Source of the DNA: Clostridia bacterium
Lineage (GTDB): Bacteria > Bacillota > Clostridia > UBA1381
Assembly (NCBI GenBank): GCA_026418715.1
Contig: JAOAAV010000035.1
Span: 1-49,263 of the forward strand
DNA: 49,263 nucleotides
Direction: 5' to 3'
Of the stretch, positions 35,750-45,000 are shown piece by piece (within the stretch, counting starts at the first letter, position 1; each line of letters starts with the position of its first letter). The notes beneath the pieces were generated by a model that saw nothing but the letters and a program-made list of their open reading frames with translations, was not told where the DNA came from and did not search any database. The position numbers were made by a program, and so were the translations under genes.

Positions 35750-36625
35750 TCACCAGAACGCTTTATCCAAAACAAGTTTTCCTTCACATACTTTCGACAC
35801 GCACAGAAAATGGGTCTCTTCGTCATAAACACGGTACAGCCCGCCTTCTGTCAGTCCGTCTTTCACAATTCTCATACCATTTATAATTTTTGTTTTCTGC
35901 CACTCATCTACAAAAAGTTTGGGATACTCAAAAAACAGTTCATCAACGGGAACCAGCACATCCGAAAGTCTTCCTTCATCCTTAAGACGTACAAGTTCAT
36001 CCAAGGTATGGCTTTTCTCTATCTCAAACATACCGCTTTTTATTCTTTTGAGCATATTCATATAAGCGCCGCAGCCGAGAGCCATCCCTATATCTTCGCA
36101 CAGCGTTCTGATATAGGTCCCTTTTGAGCAGCATACATCAATCGTAACTTTTCCACACTTCATATCAATGTCCAATATGTTCAGGGAATATATGAAAATT
36201 GTTCTCTCCTTGCGTTCTACCTCTATCCCGGAGCGTGCCAATTCATAAAGTTTTTTTCCATTATGCTTTATTGCCGAATACATAGGTGGTTTTTGCTTTA
36301 TTTCTCCCACAAATTTGCCGATTACCGTCTTAATATCATCTTCTCTCACTGTTACCTCACATTCGGAAAGAACCTCGCCCTCCGAATCCTGAGTGTCCGT
36401 GGTCATTCCCAAAATCAGTTCGGCAACATAGCGTTTGTCGGAAAAAGTGAGCATATCGGCTGCCTTTGTCGCCCTGCCTATGCATATGGGAAGTACGCCT
36501 GTCGCACCGGGATCAAGTGTTCCCGTATGACCGACTTTTTTTACACCTGTCAATCTTCTCATGAAAGAAACAATATCATGTGAAGTCTTGCCCGCAGGCT
36601 TATTTACAACAATAACTCCATCCAT
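35750..36625 (-). CDS. truB: tRNA pseudouridine-55 synthase TruB
   Basis: 291 residues. It starts DGVIVVNKPAGKTSHD and has the catalytic Asp38 in GHTGTLDPGATGVLP, then YVAELILGMTTDTQDSEG and CSKGTYIRTLCEDIG. It makes pseudouridine at position 55 of the tRNA T-arm. The C-terminal part contains a PUA-like remnant. GGTAGG precedes ATG 36625, which lies 2 nt past the stop codon of the nrnA gene upstream. Confidence 0.96.
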   Translation of the reverse strand: MDGVIVVNKPAGKTSHDIVSFMRRLTGVKKVGHTGTLDPGATGVLPICIGRATKAADMLTFSDKRYVAELILGMTTDTQDSEGEVLSECEVTVREDDIKTVIGKFVGEIKQKPPMYSAIKHNGKKLYELARSGIEVERKERTIFIYSLNILDIDMKCGKVTIDVCCSKGTYIRTLCEDIGMALGCGAYMNMLKRIKSGMFEIEKSHTLDELVRLKDEGRLSDVLVPVDELFFEYPKLFVDEWQKTKIINGMRIVKDGLTEGGLYRVYDEETHFLCVSKVCEGKLVLDKAFW

Positions 36626-36627
36626 AC

Positions 36628-37590
36628 CTACCTACCGTCCTTACAAAGCGCAGGTTCAACAAGCTCCACAAGCCTTTTTTCCGCATCTTCTATTGATAAC
36701 TCGGCCGATGCGCCCGCCGCCATTTTATGACCGCCGCCGCCCAGAAGCTGTGCAATTTCAGCAACATTTACCCTGCCGCTCGAACGCAGACTCACCTTTA
36801 CCTTGTCCTCATATTCTTTAATGGATGCAGCAACCTCAACTCCCGCAACACGTCTTGGAATATCCACAAAATCGCCCGCTTCATCCTCGTCTATGCCATA
36901 CTTTTCAAACAAAGCCTTTGGAGCGATGACAATATTCAATCTGCCGTTAAAATAACTTTTTATATTCCCCGCAACTTCTGTTTTAAGCCGCATAACCGCA
37001 AGCTCCTCTGTATCGAAAAGCTGTCTGGCAATATCTGCATGATTTATATTTTTCTCCAGCAAATTTGCAGCAATTCGAAGCGTGTCCGGTGTTACGTTAC
37101 TGTACTTAAAGCTGCCCGTATCCGCAGCAATTGCCGTATAAAGGCACTTTGCAGCATAAACCGACAACTCTCCCATCTCGCAAAGCAGATAATATAAAAT
37201 CTCACCCGTTGCCGCCGCATCATCCTTCACAAAATTTATGTCTGCAAAATGAGTATTTGTATAGTGATGATCTATGTTTATTGTCACTTTAGAACTTTCA
37301 AAAATCTTTATCCTGTCGCCTAAACGTTCCAAATCTCCGCAATCAAGGCAAATGCACAAATCAAAGTCAATATCTGAATCCTGCGGAGCATATACTGTGT
37401 ACTCGCCTTCCAAAAAAGAAAGACTCCTTTTTAATTTTTCGCTAAGATAGCAAACCGCCTGCTTTCCAAGCATACAAAGCATATCACACATCGCAAAACA
37501 GCTTCCTACCGCATCGGGATCTTCTCCCGTATGCGCCATTATTGCAATTGTATTTGCCTTCTTTATTTCTTCAATAATTTTATCTATCAT
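36628..37590 (-). CDS. nrnA: DHH-family bifunctional oligoribonuclease / PAP phosphatase NrnA
   Basis: About 320 residues. The DHH domain has IMAHTGEDPDAVGS and the namesake INIDHHYTN; the DHHA1 domain ends with QLLGGGGHKMAAGAS. NrnA degrades 2-5 nt RNAs and dephosphorylates pAp. ATG 37590 follows AGGAG at 9 nt; the frame extends to TTG 37611, which falls in a strong hairpin. Its pAp activity could help recycle the by-product of the PAPS-using genes in region 1, alongside CysQ, though it is a core gene in its own right. Confidence 0.93.
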   Translation of the reverse strand: MIDKIIEEIKKANTIAIMAHTGEDPDAVGSCFAMCDMLCMLGKQAVCYLSEKLKRSLSFLEGEYTVYAPQDSDIDFDLCICLDCGDLERLGDRIKIFESSKVTINIDHHYTNTHFADINFVKDDAAATGEILYYLLCEMGELSVYAAKCLYTAIAADTGSFKYSNVTPDTLRIAANLLEKNINHADIARQLFDTEELAVMRLKTEVAGNIKSYFNGRLNIVIAPKALFEKYGIDEDEAGDFVDIPRRVAGVEVAASIKEYEDKVKVSLRSSGRVNVAEIAQLLGGGGHKMAAGASAELSIEDAEKRLVELVEPALCKDGR

Positions 37591-37610
37591 ATTCCGCATC
37601 TCCTGCAACA

Positions 37611-37647
37611 ATAGGGCGTGCCTGAAAATATTTCATACACGCCCTAT
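37611..37647. repeat. Near-perfect 37-nt hairpin between rbfA and nrnA
   Basis: ATAGGGCGTG (37611-37620) pairs with CACGCCCTAT (37638-37647), and inside it TGAAA (37623-37627) pairs with TTTCA (37631-37635). No T-run follows on the minus strand, so it is not an ordinary terminator. A half-copy lies at 34780-34800. Confidence 0.75.
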
Positions 37648-37650
37648 CCG

Positions 37651-38001
37651 TTACTCTCCGTCATTTGAAATGGTCTTCATAATTTCGTTAATGTGTGCAC
37701 CATGCTCGATGGAATGGTCAAGCTCAAACAAAAATTCTGGGGTATACCTAAGTTCAAGTCTATGACCGATTTCACGGCGAACAAATCCCGCTGCACTCTT
37801 TAGCCCGGCCAAAGCGGCATCCTGCACCTCTTTGCTGCCCATAACACTGATATACGCCTTTGCATATCGTAAATCCTTTGTTACATGAACCGCAACAACG
37901 CTGGTCATCATAGGAATCCGAACGTCCTTGAGCTCACGAATAACAGAGCTTAGCTCCCGACGCACTTCTTCGTTGATTTTATCAATTCTGTTCTGAGCCA
38001 T
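37651..38001 (-). CDS. rbfA: Ribosome-binding factor A
   Basis: 116 residues, the single KH-like domain of RbfA. Visible family segments are RIDKINEEVRRELSSVIREL, LRYAKAYISVMGS and LRYTPEFLFELDHSIEHG. It acts in late 16S rRNA maturation in the 30S subunit. Start ATG 38001 is chosen because GGAGGG lies 4-5 nt upstream; the frame from 38025 would overlap that site. Position after infB is the normal order. Confidence 0.95.
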   Translation of the reverse strand: MAQNRIDKINEEVRRELSSVIRELKDVRIPMMTSVVAVHVTKDLRYAKAYISVMGSKEVQDAALAGLKSAAGFVRREIGHRLELRYTPEFLFELDHSIEHGAHINEIMKTISNDGE

Positions 38002-38054
38002 AAAACCCTCCATTTCCGTGCCCATAATGGAAAAATCTCTTTTACGGGAAAGAT

Positions 38055-40295
38055 TTATCTTTCAATTTCCTCCATCACAAAACACTCGATAACATCGCCT
38101 TCTTTGATATCGTTGAATTTTTCTATGCCGATTCCGCATTCGTAGCTTTCGGAAACTTCCTTAGCATCATCCTTGAATCTTTTGAGGCTTTCGATTGCAC
38201 CTTCATGTACAACAATGCCATTCCTTATTAATCTTATCTGCCCGTTACGTGTGATTTTCCCGTCTGTTACATAACATCCGGCAATCGTTCCCACTCCGGA
38301 AACTTTAAATGTCTGTCTTACCTCGGCATGACCAAGTACAACTTCCTTATATTTTGGATCAAGCATACCCTTCATGGCAGCTTCAATTTCCTCAATCGCA
38401 TGATAAATAACACGGTACAATCTAATATCCACCGCTTGACGCTGTGCTGCGGCACTCGCGCCCGCATCAGGGCGCACATTAAATCCTACAATAATCGCAT
38501 TGGAAGCGTTTGCAAGCATAACGTCAGATTCGTTAATTGCTCCGACCCCGCCATGGATCGCACGAACACGAACTTCATCGTTGGAAAGTTTTTCAAGAGA
38601 CTGCTTCACCGCTTCAACCGAGCCCTGAACATCCGCCTTGATAATGACGTTGAGTTCTTTCATGTTTCCGGCATCAATCTGAGAAAACAGATTGTCAAGA
38701 GATACCTTTACGGCAGAATTAAACATTGTTTCCTTTTTCTCCTGCTTTCTCTTTTCAGCAACTTCCCTTGCAAGCTTCTCATCCTTTACAACGTGAAAAC
38801 TGTCGCCGCCTGACGGCACTTCCGAAAGCCCCAATATTTCAACCGGCATAGACGGCACGGCAGCCTTGACACGTCTGCCTTTGTCGTTAATCATTGCACG
38901 CACCCTGCCTACAGCAGTTCCGGCTATAACAATATCTCCTACCTTCAGTGTCCCGTTTTGCACCAATACCGTTGCAACAGGACCTCTTCCTTTGTCAATT
39001 TCGGCTTCAATGACCGCACCCTTTGCAGGTCTGTTTGGATTTGCCTTCAGTTCCTTCATATCGGCAACAAGAAGAATCATTTCCAAAAGCCCGTCAATAT
39101 TAATGCGCTTTTTTGCGGAAACTTCTACACAAACCGTATCTCCGCCCCATTCTTCCGGAATAACGTCATGCTCCACAAGCATTTGCTTTACACGCTCAGG
39201 ATTTGCTCCTTCTTTGTCAATTTTGTTGATTGCAACGATAATCGTCACATTTGCCGCTTTGGCATGATTGATTGCCTCTATGGTCTGAGGCATGATACCG
39301 TCGTCAGCTGCAACCACAAGCACGGCTATATCCGTAACTTGTGCACCTCTTGCACGCATTGTAGTAAAGGCTTCATGTCCCGGCGTATCAAGAAAGGTGA
39401 TATCTCTGTCATTTAATCTCACACTGTACGCACCGATATGCTGTGTTATACCGCCCGCCTCGGTATCAATAACGCTGGTATCTCGAATTGCGTCCAAAAG
39501 AGATGTTTTCCCGTGGTCAACGTGTCCCATAACAACCACGACAGGAGGCCTCGGAACCAAATCTTCCGGTTTGTCTTCCTCCTCCTGAAACAAAATATCT
39601 TCCTTTGTGAGAATAACCTCTTTTATAAGTGTTATTCCAAATTCTTCTGCAATCAGGGATGCCGTGTCAAAGTCGATTGTCTGGGTTATAGTCGCCATAA
39701 CGCCAAGCATCATAAGCTTTTTGACAACCTCGGCAGCGCTTTTGCTTATTTTCTGCGCAAATTCACCCACGGTAATACCATCTGGGACAGTAACTTCTTT
39801 TGGCACTTCCTTTTTGGGCATCTCCTGTACCTTAGGCCGTGATACCTCTTCCGGCTGCTTAGACTTAAATGGTTTCTTCCCGCTTTTTTGCTTTTTGGAC
39901 ATATCGTCAAGCTTAATATTCTCAGGAACAAGCTCTTCTATTCTTTCGATGCTTTCAATCTTATCAAGTTCCACGACAGTCTGACGGGTATCCACATAGC
40001 GGACCTTCTTTTGAATAGGTTCCGCCTTTTGCTCTATAATCGGCTCTTCCTTCGTAGCCTTCTCAGGTATTGATTTTTCCTTATGATTAGGCTTGAAAGA
40101 ATCAAGAGGAGTATCCCCTATATCATGAAGCTGAGTATAAATATCCAAAATAAGACTAAGCTGATCATCTTCCAATGTACTCATATGGTTTTTCAACTGA
40201 ATTCCGCAGTTACCCAGCCTGTCGATAATATCCTTGCTGTTTACTTTTAAATCCCTTGCAATTTCATGCACCCGTGGTTTTGACGTTTTCGCCAT
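38055..40295 (-). CDS. infB: Translation initiation factor IF-2
   Basis: About 746 residues. Layout: an N-terminal IF2N helix bundle ([19 protein letters not shown]), a Lys/Glu/Pro-rich linker, a second IF2N-like domain, the GTPase with [29 protein letters not shown] and [11 protein letters not shown], then beta-barrel domains and the C-terminal fMet-tRNA-binding domain. Start ATG 40295 follows GGAGGTG; the frame from 40361 lacks a site. It places initiator tRNA on the 30S subunit. Confidence 0.97.
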   Translation of the reverse strand: MAKTSKPRVHEIARDLKVNSKDIIDRLGNCGIQLKNHMSTLEDDQLSLILDIYTQLHDIGDTPLDSFKPNHKEKSIPEKATKEEPIIEQKAEPIQKKVRYVDTRQTVVELDKIESIERIEELVPENIKLDDMSKKQKSGKKPFKSKQPEEVSRPKVQEMPKKEVPKEVTVPDGITVGEFAQKISKSAAEVVKKLMMLGVMATITQTIDFDTASLIAEEFGITLIKEVILTKEDILFQEEEDKPEDLVPRPPVVVVMGHVDHGKTSLLDAIRDTSVIDTEAGGITQHIGAYSVRLNDRDITFLDTPGHEAFTTMRARGAQVTDIAVLVVAADDGIMPQTIEAINHAKAANVTIIVAINKIDKEGANPERVKQMLVEHDVIPEEWGGDTVCVEVSAKKRINIDGLLEMILLVADMKELKANPNRPAKGAVIEAEIDKGRGPVATVLVQNGTLKVGDIVIAGTAVGRVRAMINDKGRRVKAAVPSMPVEILGLSEVPSGGDSFHVVKDEKLAREVAEKRKQEKKETMFNSAVKVSLDNLFSQIDAGNMKELNVIIKADVQGSVEAVKQSLEKLSNDEVRVRAIHGGVGAINESDVMLANASNAIIVGFNVRPDAGASAAAQRQAVDIRLYRVIYHAIEEIEAAMKGMLDPKYKEVVLGHAEVRQTFKVSGVGTIAGCYVTDGKITRNGQIRLIRNGIVVHEGAIESLKRFKDDAKEVSESYECGIGIEKFNDIKEGDVIECFVMEEIER

Positions 40296-40473
40296 ACTTT
40301 CTTCACCTCCGCTAAACTTCCGACAATTCAGCATTTTCCTGAGAAATGCAAACTCACCCAAGAATCAGCGTTTCCCCCACAATAACAATAACCTGATTTT
40401 CATCACAAGCCATATAACCGAATTTGTCATTTAAAAACTTAATCTATATAAAATTCGTACTCTTAAAACGGTA

Positions 40474-40788
40474 TCAAATCAATGTTTTGTTATATCTTTT
40501 CACGATCTCCTGTGCAAAATTTTCGTCATTGATCGATACAACCGCACGAATATCACTCCCCGTAAAGCTTCCCAAGCTTTCTTTGTCTGCATATTCAAAG
40601 CATTCAACTTTATAAAACGCACATGCATCCTTGACAGCCTTCTTTGTCATCTCCGATGCATCGCAGGCTATGATGACAAGCCTTGATCTGCCTTCCTTAA
40701 TCGCCTTATCGCACAAAAATTCCCCGCTTACAACTTTGCCCGCACGCTTTGCCAGACCAATCATTCCTAAAACCTTATCACGGTTCAT
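40474..40788 (-). CDS. ylxQ: L7Ae/L30e-family ribosome-associated protein YlxQ
   Basis: 104 residues with the L7Ae/L30e fold. GMIGLAKRAGKVVSGEFLCD and LVIIACDASEMTKKAV match the kink-turn RNA-binding family. YlxQ sits between rnpM and infB in most Firmicutes; its exact role is not settled. ATG 40788 directly follows the stop codon of the preceding gene with AAGGAG upstream. The 178-nt gap to infB shows no terminator. Confidence 0.9.
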   Translation of the reverse strand: MNRDKVLGMIGLAKRAGKVVSGEFLCDKAIKEGRSRLVIIACDASEMTKKAVKDACAFYKVECFEYADKESLGSFTGSDIRAVVSINDENFAQEIVKRYNKTLI

Positions 40789-40790
40789 GT

Positions 40791-41057
40791 TCAGCCATCT
40801 CCTTCAAAGCGTTTTAAAATACTCTCATAAATATGCGCTGATGACGTTTTAAAACTGCGCTCTAATGCCTTTTTTTTCATGGCGGTTTTAACGCACGTTT
40901 GATTAGGACAAATATATGCGCCTCTGCCAAAAAGTTTGCCTTGTTCGTCTATTTTAATTTCGCCAGTCTTAAAATCCTTTACAACTCGCACAAGGGCCGA
41001 CTTTGGCTTCATTTCTCTGCAGCCTGCGCACATTCTAAGCGGCACATGCTTTTTCAT
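40791..41057 (-). CDS. rnpM: YlxR / RnpM (DUF448) RNA-binding protein
   Basis: 88 residues. It has HVPLRMCAGCREMKPKSALV at the N-terminus and GRGAYICPNQTCVKTAMKKK, the DUF448 hallmark. In B. subtilis RnpM binds RNase P RNA and modulates it. ATG 41057 is preferred over 41066: AAGGG lies about 9 nt from the first and only 1 nt from the second. It follows nusA in the standard order. Confidence 0.92.
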   Translation of the reverse strand: MKKHVPLRMCAGCREMKPKSALVRVVKDFKTGEIKIDEQGKLFGRGAYICPNQTCVKTAMKKKALERSFKTSSAHIYESILKRFEGDG

Positions 41058-41069
41058 ATTATTCATCCC

Positions 41070-42122
41070 TTACTCTTCGCTGTCTTCCGCCGTCGGTTCG
41101 GTGGATATGTCAATTTTCCACCCCGTGAGCCTTGCCGCCAAGCGCACATTCTGACCGGCTTTTCCGATTGCAAGCGAGAGCTGATGCTCGGGAACCTTTA
41201 CCTTTGCGCTTTTTTCCTCTTCGTTGATTTGCGTGGAAAGAACCTTTGCCGGACTAAGACTTGCCGCAATAAATTCGGCGGGATCTTCGCTCCATTTTAC
41301 AATATCTATTTTCTCATTTTTCAGCTCATCTCCGACGTGTTGAACTCTGAGGCCTTTCGGTCCGATGCATGCACCCTGAGGATCAACGTCGGGGTCATTT
41401 GAATGTACGGCAATTTTTGTTCTTGACCCTGCTTCTCTCGCAACGCTTTTAATCTCGACAATGCCCTCCTGAATTTCCGGAACTTCCTGTGCAAATAAGC
41501 ATTTGACAAGTCCGGGATGCGTTCTTGAAAGCAGGATTTGCGTTCCCTTGCTTCCGTTTTTAACCTCGCTGACATAGCACTTAATCCACTGATGAATTTG
41601 ATAAGTTTCATTTTTCGGCTGTTCATTGACAGGAAGAAGAGCCTCCACCTTGCCTATATCAACGAATACGTTGCCTCTTTCAATTCGCTGCACCTTGCCC
41701 GATACAATGTCATTTTCTTTTTCGGTATATTCACTGTATATAATTCCGCGCTCCGCTTCTCTGATTCGTTGTGTTACGACCTGCTTTGCCGTCATTGCGG
41801 CAATTCTTCCGAAATTTTTAGGCGTGACCTCGACATCAACAATATCGCCGATACCGTATTGGCCGCTGATTTTTCTTGCATCATCAAGGGTTATTTGTGT
41901 TTGTGAGTCTTTATAATCCGCCGTATCCACAACCTCTTTTTGCGAATATACTTTAACTTCTCCGTTTTCCTGGTTAATAACAACTTCAACATTCTGTGCC
42001 GATGCGAAATTTCTTTTGTATGCCGCAACCAATGCCGCTTCAAGAGCATCCAGTATAACGTCTTTTCCTATCCCTTTTTCCCTGCCCAAATCAGACAACG
42101 CACTGATCAATTCCTGATTCAT
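41070..42122 (-). CDS. nusA: Transcription factor NusA
   Basis: 350 residues: N-terminal RNA polymerase-binding domain, S1 domain (EKENDIVSGKVQRIERGNVF), KH1 (DPQGACIGPKGLRVQHV) and KH2 (LAIGKAGQNVRLAARLTGWK). It lacks the C-terminal acidic repeats of proteobacterial NusA, as usual in Firmicutes. It controls pausing, termination and antitermination. GGAAGGAATGG lies before ATG 42122, and the gene begins 27 nt after rimP. Confidence 0.97.
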   Translation of the reverse strand: MNQELISALSDLGREKGIGKDVILDALEAALVAAYKRNFASAQNVEVVINQENGEVKVYSQKEVVDTADYKDSQTQITLDDARKISGQYGIGDIVDVEVTPKNFGRIAAMTAKQVVTQRIREAERGIIYSEYTEKENDIVSGKVQRIERGNVFVDIGKVEALLPVNEQPKNETYQIHQWIKCYVSEVKNGSKGTQILLSRTHPGLVKCLFAQEVPEIQEGIVEIKSVAREAGSRTKIAVHSNDPDVDPQGACIGPKGLRVQHVGDELKNEKIDIVKWSEDPAEFIAASLSPAKVLSTQINEEEKSAKVKVPEHQLSLAIGKAGQNVRLAARLTGWKIDISTEPTAEDSEE

Positions 42123-42148
42123 TTTTCTACCATTCCTTCCGTATCTGT

Positions 42149-42607
42149 CTAAAAATCAAATGCTAGTCTAATCCAAACCGCATCTGATGTGTTTATTTTC
42201 ACTGTTTCTCCGTCTGTTTCAACAAAGGCTGCTTTATCATGAAAATCCTTGAGTATTCCTCTAAATTCTTTTTTCCCGTTCCATGGCTTGTATAGCTTTA
42301 CATCGACATCTCTGCCTATATAGTACAAAAATTCGCGCTCCTTTTTCAATTTCCTATCCACTCCGGGAGATGAGACCTCAAGATAGTACTGTCCGCTGAT
42401 GGGATCTTGTCTATCCATTTCCTCATCAAGCTCCCTGCTGATTTTCTCGCAATCGTCAATGCTGACTCCGCCGTCCTTGTCGATGTAAACCCGCACAAAC
42501 CAATCCTTTCCCTCTTTTTTATATTCGACGTCAACCACATAAATGCCATGCCTTTCGGCAATTTCACAGGCAATATCAAGTACCGTATTCTCCGTTTCCC
42601 TTGACAC
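42149..42607 (-). CDS. rimP: Ribosome maturation factor RimP
   Basis: About 152 residues. Family segments are VYIDKDGGVSIDDCEKISRE, YYLEVSSPGVDRKL and the C-terminal Sm-like barrel. It assists 30S assembly. The frame is open to 42661, but GTG 42607 is preferred because AGGTAGG lies 6 nt upstream; the residues before it overlap the leader hairpin at 42640-42675 and do not look like RimP. It is the first gene of the nusA-infB operon. Confidence 0.93.
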   Translation of the reverse strand: MSRETENTVLDIACEIAERHGIYVVDVEYKKEGKDWFVRVYIDKDGGVSIDDCEKISRELDEEMDRQDPISGQYYLEVSSPGVDRKLKKEREFLYYIGRDVDVKLYKPWNGKKEFRGILKDFHDKAAFVETDGETVKINTSDAVWIRLAFDF

Positions 42608-42639
42608 ACGCAACCTACCTTTCAATTTCATCGCTACAA

Positions 42640-42675
42640 CGTGAAAGAGTGGGATAAACAACCCACTCTTTCACG
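42640..42675 (-). promoter_or_regulatory. Strong leader hairpin of the rimP-nusA-infB operon
   Basis: A perfect 14-bp stem (42640-42653 with 42662-42675) and an 8-nt loop. It starts about 18 nt after the predicted transcription start. The 9-mer CAACCCACT occurs twice, at 42659-42667 (loop and right arm) and 42676-42684 (just outside), so the leader can form a competing fold. No T-run follows on either side. Confidence 0.7.
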
Positions 42676-42699
42676 CAACCCACTATTCTGCTGTTTATC

Positions 42700-42728
42700 A
42701 TTATACCATTATCTTACGTTTATTTCAA
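42700..42728 (-). promoter_or_regulatory. Sigma-A type promoter of the rimP-nusA-infB operon
   Basis: Minus strand: -35 TTGAAA (42723-42728), 17-nt spacer, perfect -10 TATAAT (42700-42705). Transcript start near 42693 gives a leader of about 86 nt before GTG 42607. Confidence 0.85.
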
Positions 42729-42818
42729 GCTTTTTTTTAATATTTTGCGCCAAATGAAGGATTTTTTGCATTTTGCATAGAATAATATTAGCATATATTG
42801 TTCAATTCGGAGGAAACT

Positions 42819-43559
42819 ATGAAAAACAGCCCCAAAAAGTTAAAAAAAATTGCCCTTACCGCTTTGTCGGGCAGATGGATTTATGCCATTATGAACTATT
42901 TTATATATTATTTTGTGAACATAGCCATATCCGCGCTGTTCAACTCTGCAACATATTCGTGGCAATCAATTTCCATAACGCAAATGCTAAAATCCCCGTC
43001 TTTATTTGTTGCGCCTATTTTGATATATATTCTGTTGAACCTTTTTGTTATGATTTTGCTCTCCCCGTTTAAAGTGGGACTAAACAGATGCTGGCTTGTT
43101 TTTGTGGCGGGAAAGGTAGTTTCGCCGCTTTATATGTTTTCAAAGCCGGAAAGATGGCTTGTTACCATGAAAGCGCAGCTTTTACGCATTCTTATGCTCG
43201 GCGCCGTCGCTTTTGTACCTCTGTTTTTGACTATCACCGAAAATCCCTATGCTAATATTGCCGTCTTAGTGTTTATGGTGCCCTTTTTCTGGATTTTTAT
43301 GAATTATTCCTTAACTTTTTTTATACTTGCGGAAAACGATTCCATTTCCGCTTTGGAGGCGCTGAAGAAAAGCCGCCTTATGATGAAGGGACGCAAGTGG
43401 CATTATATCAATTTGGTCGTAAGCTTTATTCCATGGATATTTTTGTCGTTTATTACATTTGGCATAGGGCTTATATTCCTTGAAATATATTTTATGGTTA
43501 CAATGACCTGCCTGTATATTAACATAAAAAATACCGGCAGCATTGATGTGACGGTGTAA
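42819..43559 (+). CDS. DUF975-family integral membrane protein
   Basis: About 246 residues with five to six hydrophobic segments, for example LFVAPILIYILLNLFVMILL, AVLVFMVPFFWIFMNYSLTF and LVVSFIPWIFLSFITFGIGL. The segment ISALEALKKSRLMMKGRKWH before the last helices is typical of DUF975. Function is unknown for the family. CGGAGG lies 6 nt upstream of ATG 42819. It stands alone on the plus strand between two minus-strand operons and is followed by a strong terminator. Confidence 0.8.
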   Translation: MKNSPKKLKKIALTALSGRWIYAIMNYFIYYFVNIAISALFNSATYSWQSISITQMLKSPSLFVAPILIYILLNLFVMILLSPFKVGLNRCWLVFVAGKVVSPLYMFSKPERWLVTMKAQLLRILMLGAVAFVPLFLTITENPYANIAVLVFMVPFFWIFMNYSLTFFILAENDSISALEALKKSRLMMKGRKWHYINLVVSFIPWIFLSFITFGIGLIFLEIYFMVTMTCLYINIKNTGSIDVTV

Positions 43560-43603
43560 AAAATGCCAATCTCCGATTCTGCGATTGGAGATTGGCATTT
43601 TTT
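43558..43603. terminator. Bidirectional terminator between DUF975 and LCP genes
   Basis: Arms of 17 perfect base pairs (43558-43574 and 43587-43603) including terminal A and T runs, with a 12-nt loop. It overlaps the stop codons of both converging genes. Confidence 0.93.
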
Positions 43604-44948
43604 ATTCGTTTACATTTTTTGTTGAGTCCGCAGTATCCTTGGGTTGTGTAGTCGCTTTAACATCGGATTTTACATCGGAACTTTCTGTCGATTTTACCGA
43701 AGGAACTGCAGTGGGTTTGGAAGTGGGCTTGGAAGTAGGTTTAGAAGTGGGTTTTGGAGTTGCCGCTTCCGTTTCCATTTGTGTTTGCACTTCTTCATCT
43801 TCAGCTTCCTGCTGTTCGGGAGTTGGAGTCGCCGCAGACTTTTTCGCAGGTGATGCAGTCGCTTTTACTGAGTTTTGAGGAGTGGGGGTTGATGTTTTCT
43901 TTTTATCCTTTGTTTTTGAGCTTCCGTCAGGCGAATCTATCGTTATATTCGACGCATCATAGCCAAATACATTTTGTACAAGAGTCTTAGTTGCTTCCAA
44001 ATCACAAATCCAATAGGAGGCTCCGTAATCTGTTCCGTTGTTTTCTCCGGGAAGCTGATATGTGGTAATATTTTCTGATTTAAAGTCTTTCAAATATGCC
44101 GCATATTTTGTAACATCACTGAGTGTGAAATTTGTTTTTATATCCTTGCTGAGCTGATTAAACAAATCAGGCACTTTCAAAATCAGTTTTGCGTTCAGTT
44201 TTTGATCCACCAACGCTTTTACAAACTGCTGCTGAACCTCAATTCTTCCTCTGTCTCCGTCTGGATAGCTTATCACTTTTCCGTTGATAGGGTTGCTTTT
44301 TCTATAACGCAAAAGCTGCTGGCACTGATTTCCTGTCAATGTCTGTTCCCCCGGCTTTAAATGAATATGCAGATCTTGAACCGGATCGTCATAGTTCATC
44401 CCCCTGCCATTTCCTTCTACGTCGGGAACGTTAAATGTTACACCTCCCAATGCGTCAATGAAATGATCGATGGCGGTAAAGCTAAACTCCACATAATAGT
44501 TGATAGGTATCGCCGTAAGACGCGTTACTGCCTCAATAGTTCCTGCCGGACCTGCAATTTTGCCCGTCATACCGCCTATCGCATGAGCTGCGTTAATTTT
44601 CTGATACGTTTTCCCTATGTACATTCTCGTATCACGGGGAATAGACAGGAGGTTCACCTTTCCCTGCTTGATATCGTACGATGCCACCATAATGGCATCA
44701 GTTCTCAGACCTTCCACGTCCACACCAAGCAAAAGCACATTTATTTTCCCTTCTTCGACGGGAGCTATAACGCCCTCATCCTCTCCCGCTTTTGAAAAGT
44801 CAAGTCCCATGCAGATAGCGCCCACACCTATCATAACAGCTAAGGATATACCCAAAATCTGGAAATATCTTTTTACGTTTATTTTAAATCGTTTCCTTTT
44901 AACAGTTTTTATGTCGGTTTCGTTTAGTGTTTTTTTTGCTCTTTTCAC
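43602..44948 (-). CDS. LytR-CpsA-Psr (LCP) glycopolymer ligase, Thr/Pro-tailed paralogue
   Basis: About 448 residues: a basic cytoplasmic start, one membrane helix (YFQILGISLAVMIGVGAICM), then an outside LCP domain with NVLLLGVDVEGLRTDAIMVA, SIPRDTRMYIG, KINAAHAIGG and QQLLRYRK. These conserved Arg and Asp residues bind the lipid pyrophosphate. LCP enzymes attach wall teichoic acid, capsule or other glycopolymers to peptidoglycan. The C-terminal tail of about 110 residues is rich in Thr/Pro/Ser/Lys and has three TSKP repeats. Start GTG 44948 follows GGAGG at 7 nt. It lies downstream of its paralogue and is probably co-transcribed. It could anchor the polysaccharide of region 1 (inference). 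Confidence 0.9.
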   Translation of the reverse strand: MKRAKKTLNETDIKTVKRKRFKINVKRYFQILGISLAVMIGVGAICMGLDFSKAGEDEGVIAPVEEGKINVLLLGVDVEGLRTDAIMVASYDIKQGKVNLLSIPRDTRMYIGKTYQKINAAHAIGGMTGKIAGPAGTIEAVTRLTAIPINYYVEFSFTAIDHFIDALGGVTFNVPDVEGNGRGMNYDDPVQDLHIHLKPGEQTLTGNQCQQLLRYRKSNPINGKVISYPDGDRGRIEVQQQFVKALVDQKLNAKLILKVPDLFNQLSKDIKTNFTLSDVTKYAAYLKDFKSENITTYQLPGENNGTDYGASYWICDLEATKTLVQNVFGYDASNITIDSPDGSSKTKDKKKTSTPTPQNSVKATASPAKKSAATPTPEQQEAEDEEVQTQMETEAATPKPTSKPTSKPTSKPTAVPSVKSTESSDVKSDVKATTQPKDTADSTKNVNE

Positions 44949-45000
44949 TGATATTCCTCCAATGCAGTCCCACATTTTGCAAAACTGCCCATATCCCGTT

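Noticed and set aside
35381-36127. 248-codon plus-strand open frame antisense to ribF and truB
   Set aside because: It lies wholly over well-recognised genes, lacks a ribosome binding site and known motifs, and reads as a low-complexity shadow.
38328-38813. 161-codon plus-strand open frame antisense to infB
   Set aside because: Shadow of the conserved IF-2 C-terminal half, with no initiation signal.
43710-43760. Short repeated DNA units resembling a CRISPR or satellite array
   Set aside because: They encode the in-frame TSKP repeats of the LCP tail; units are about 12 nt and contain no spacers.
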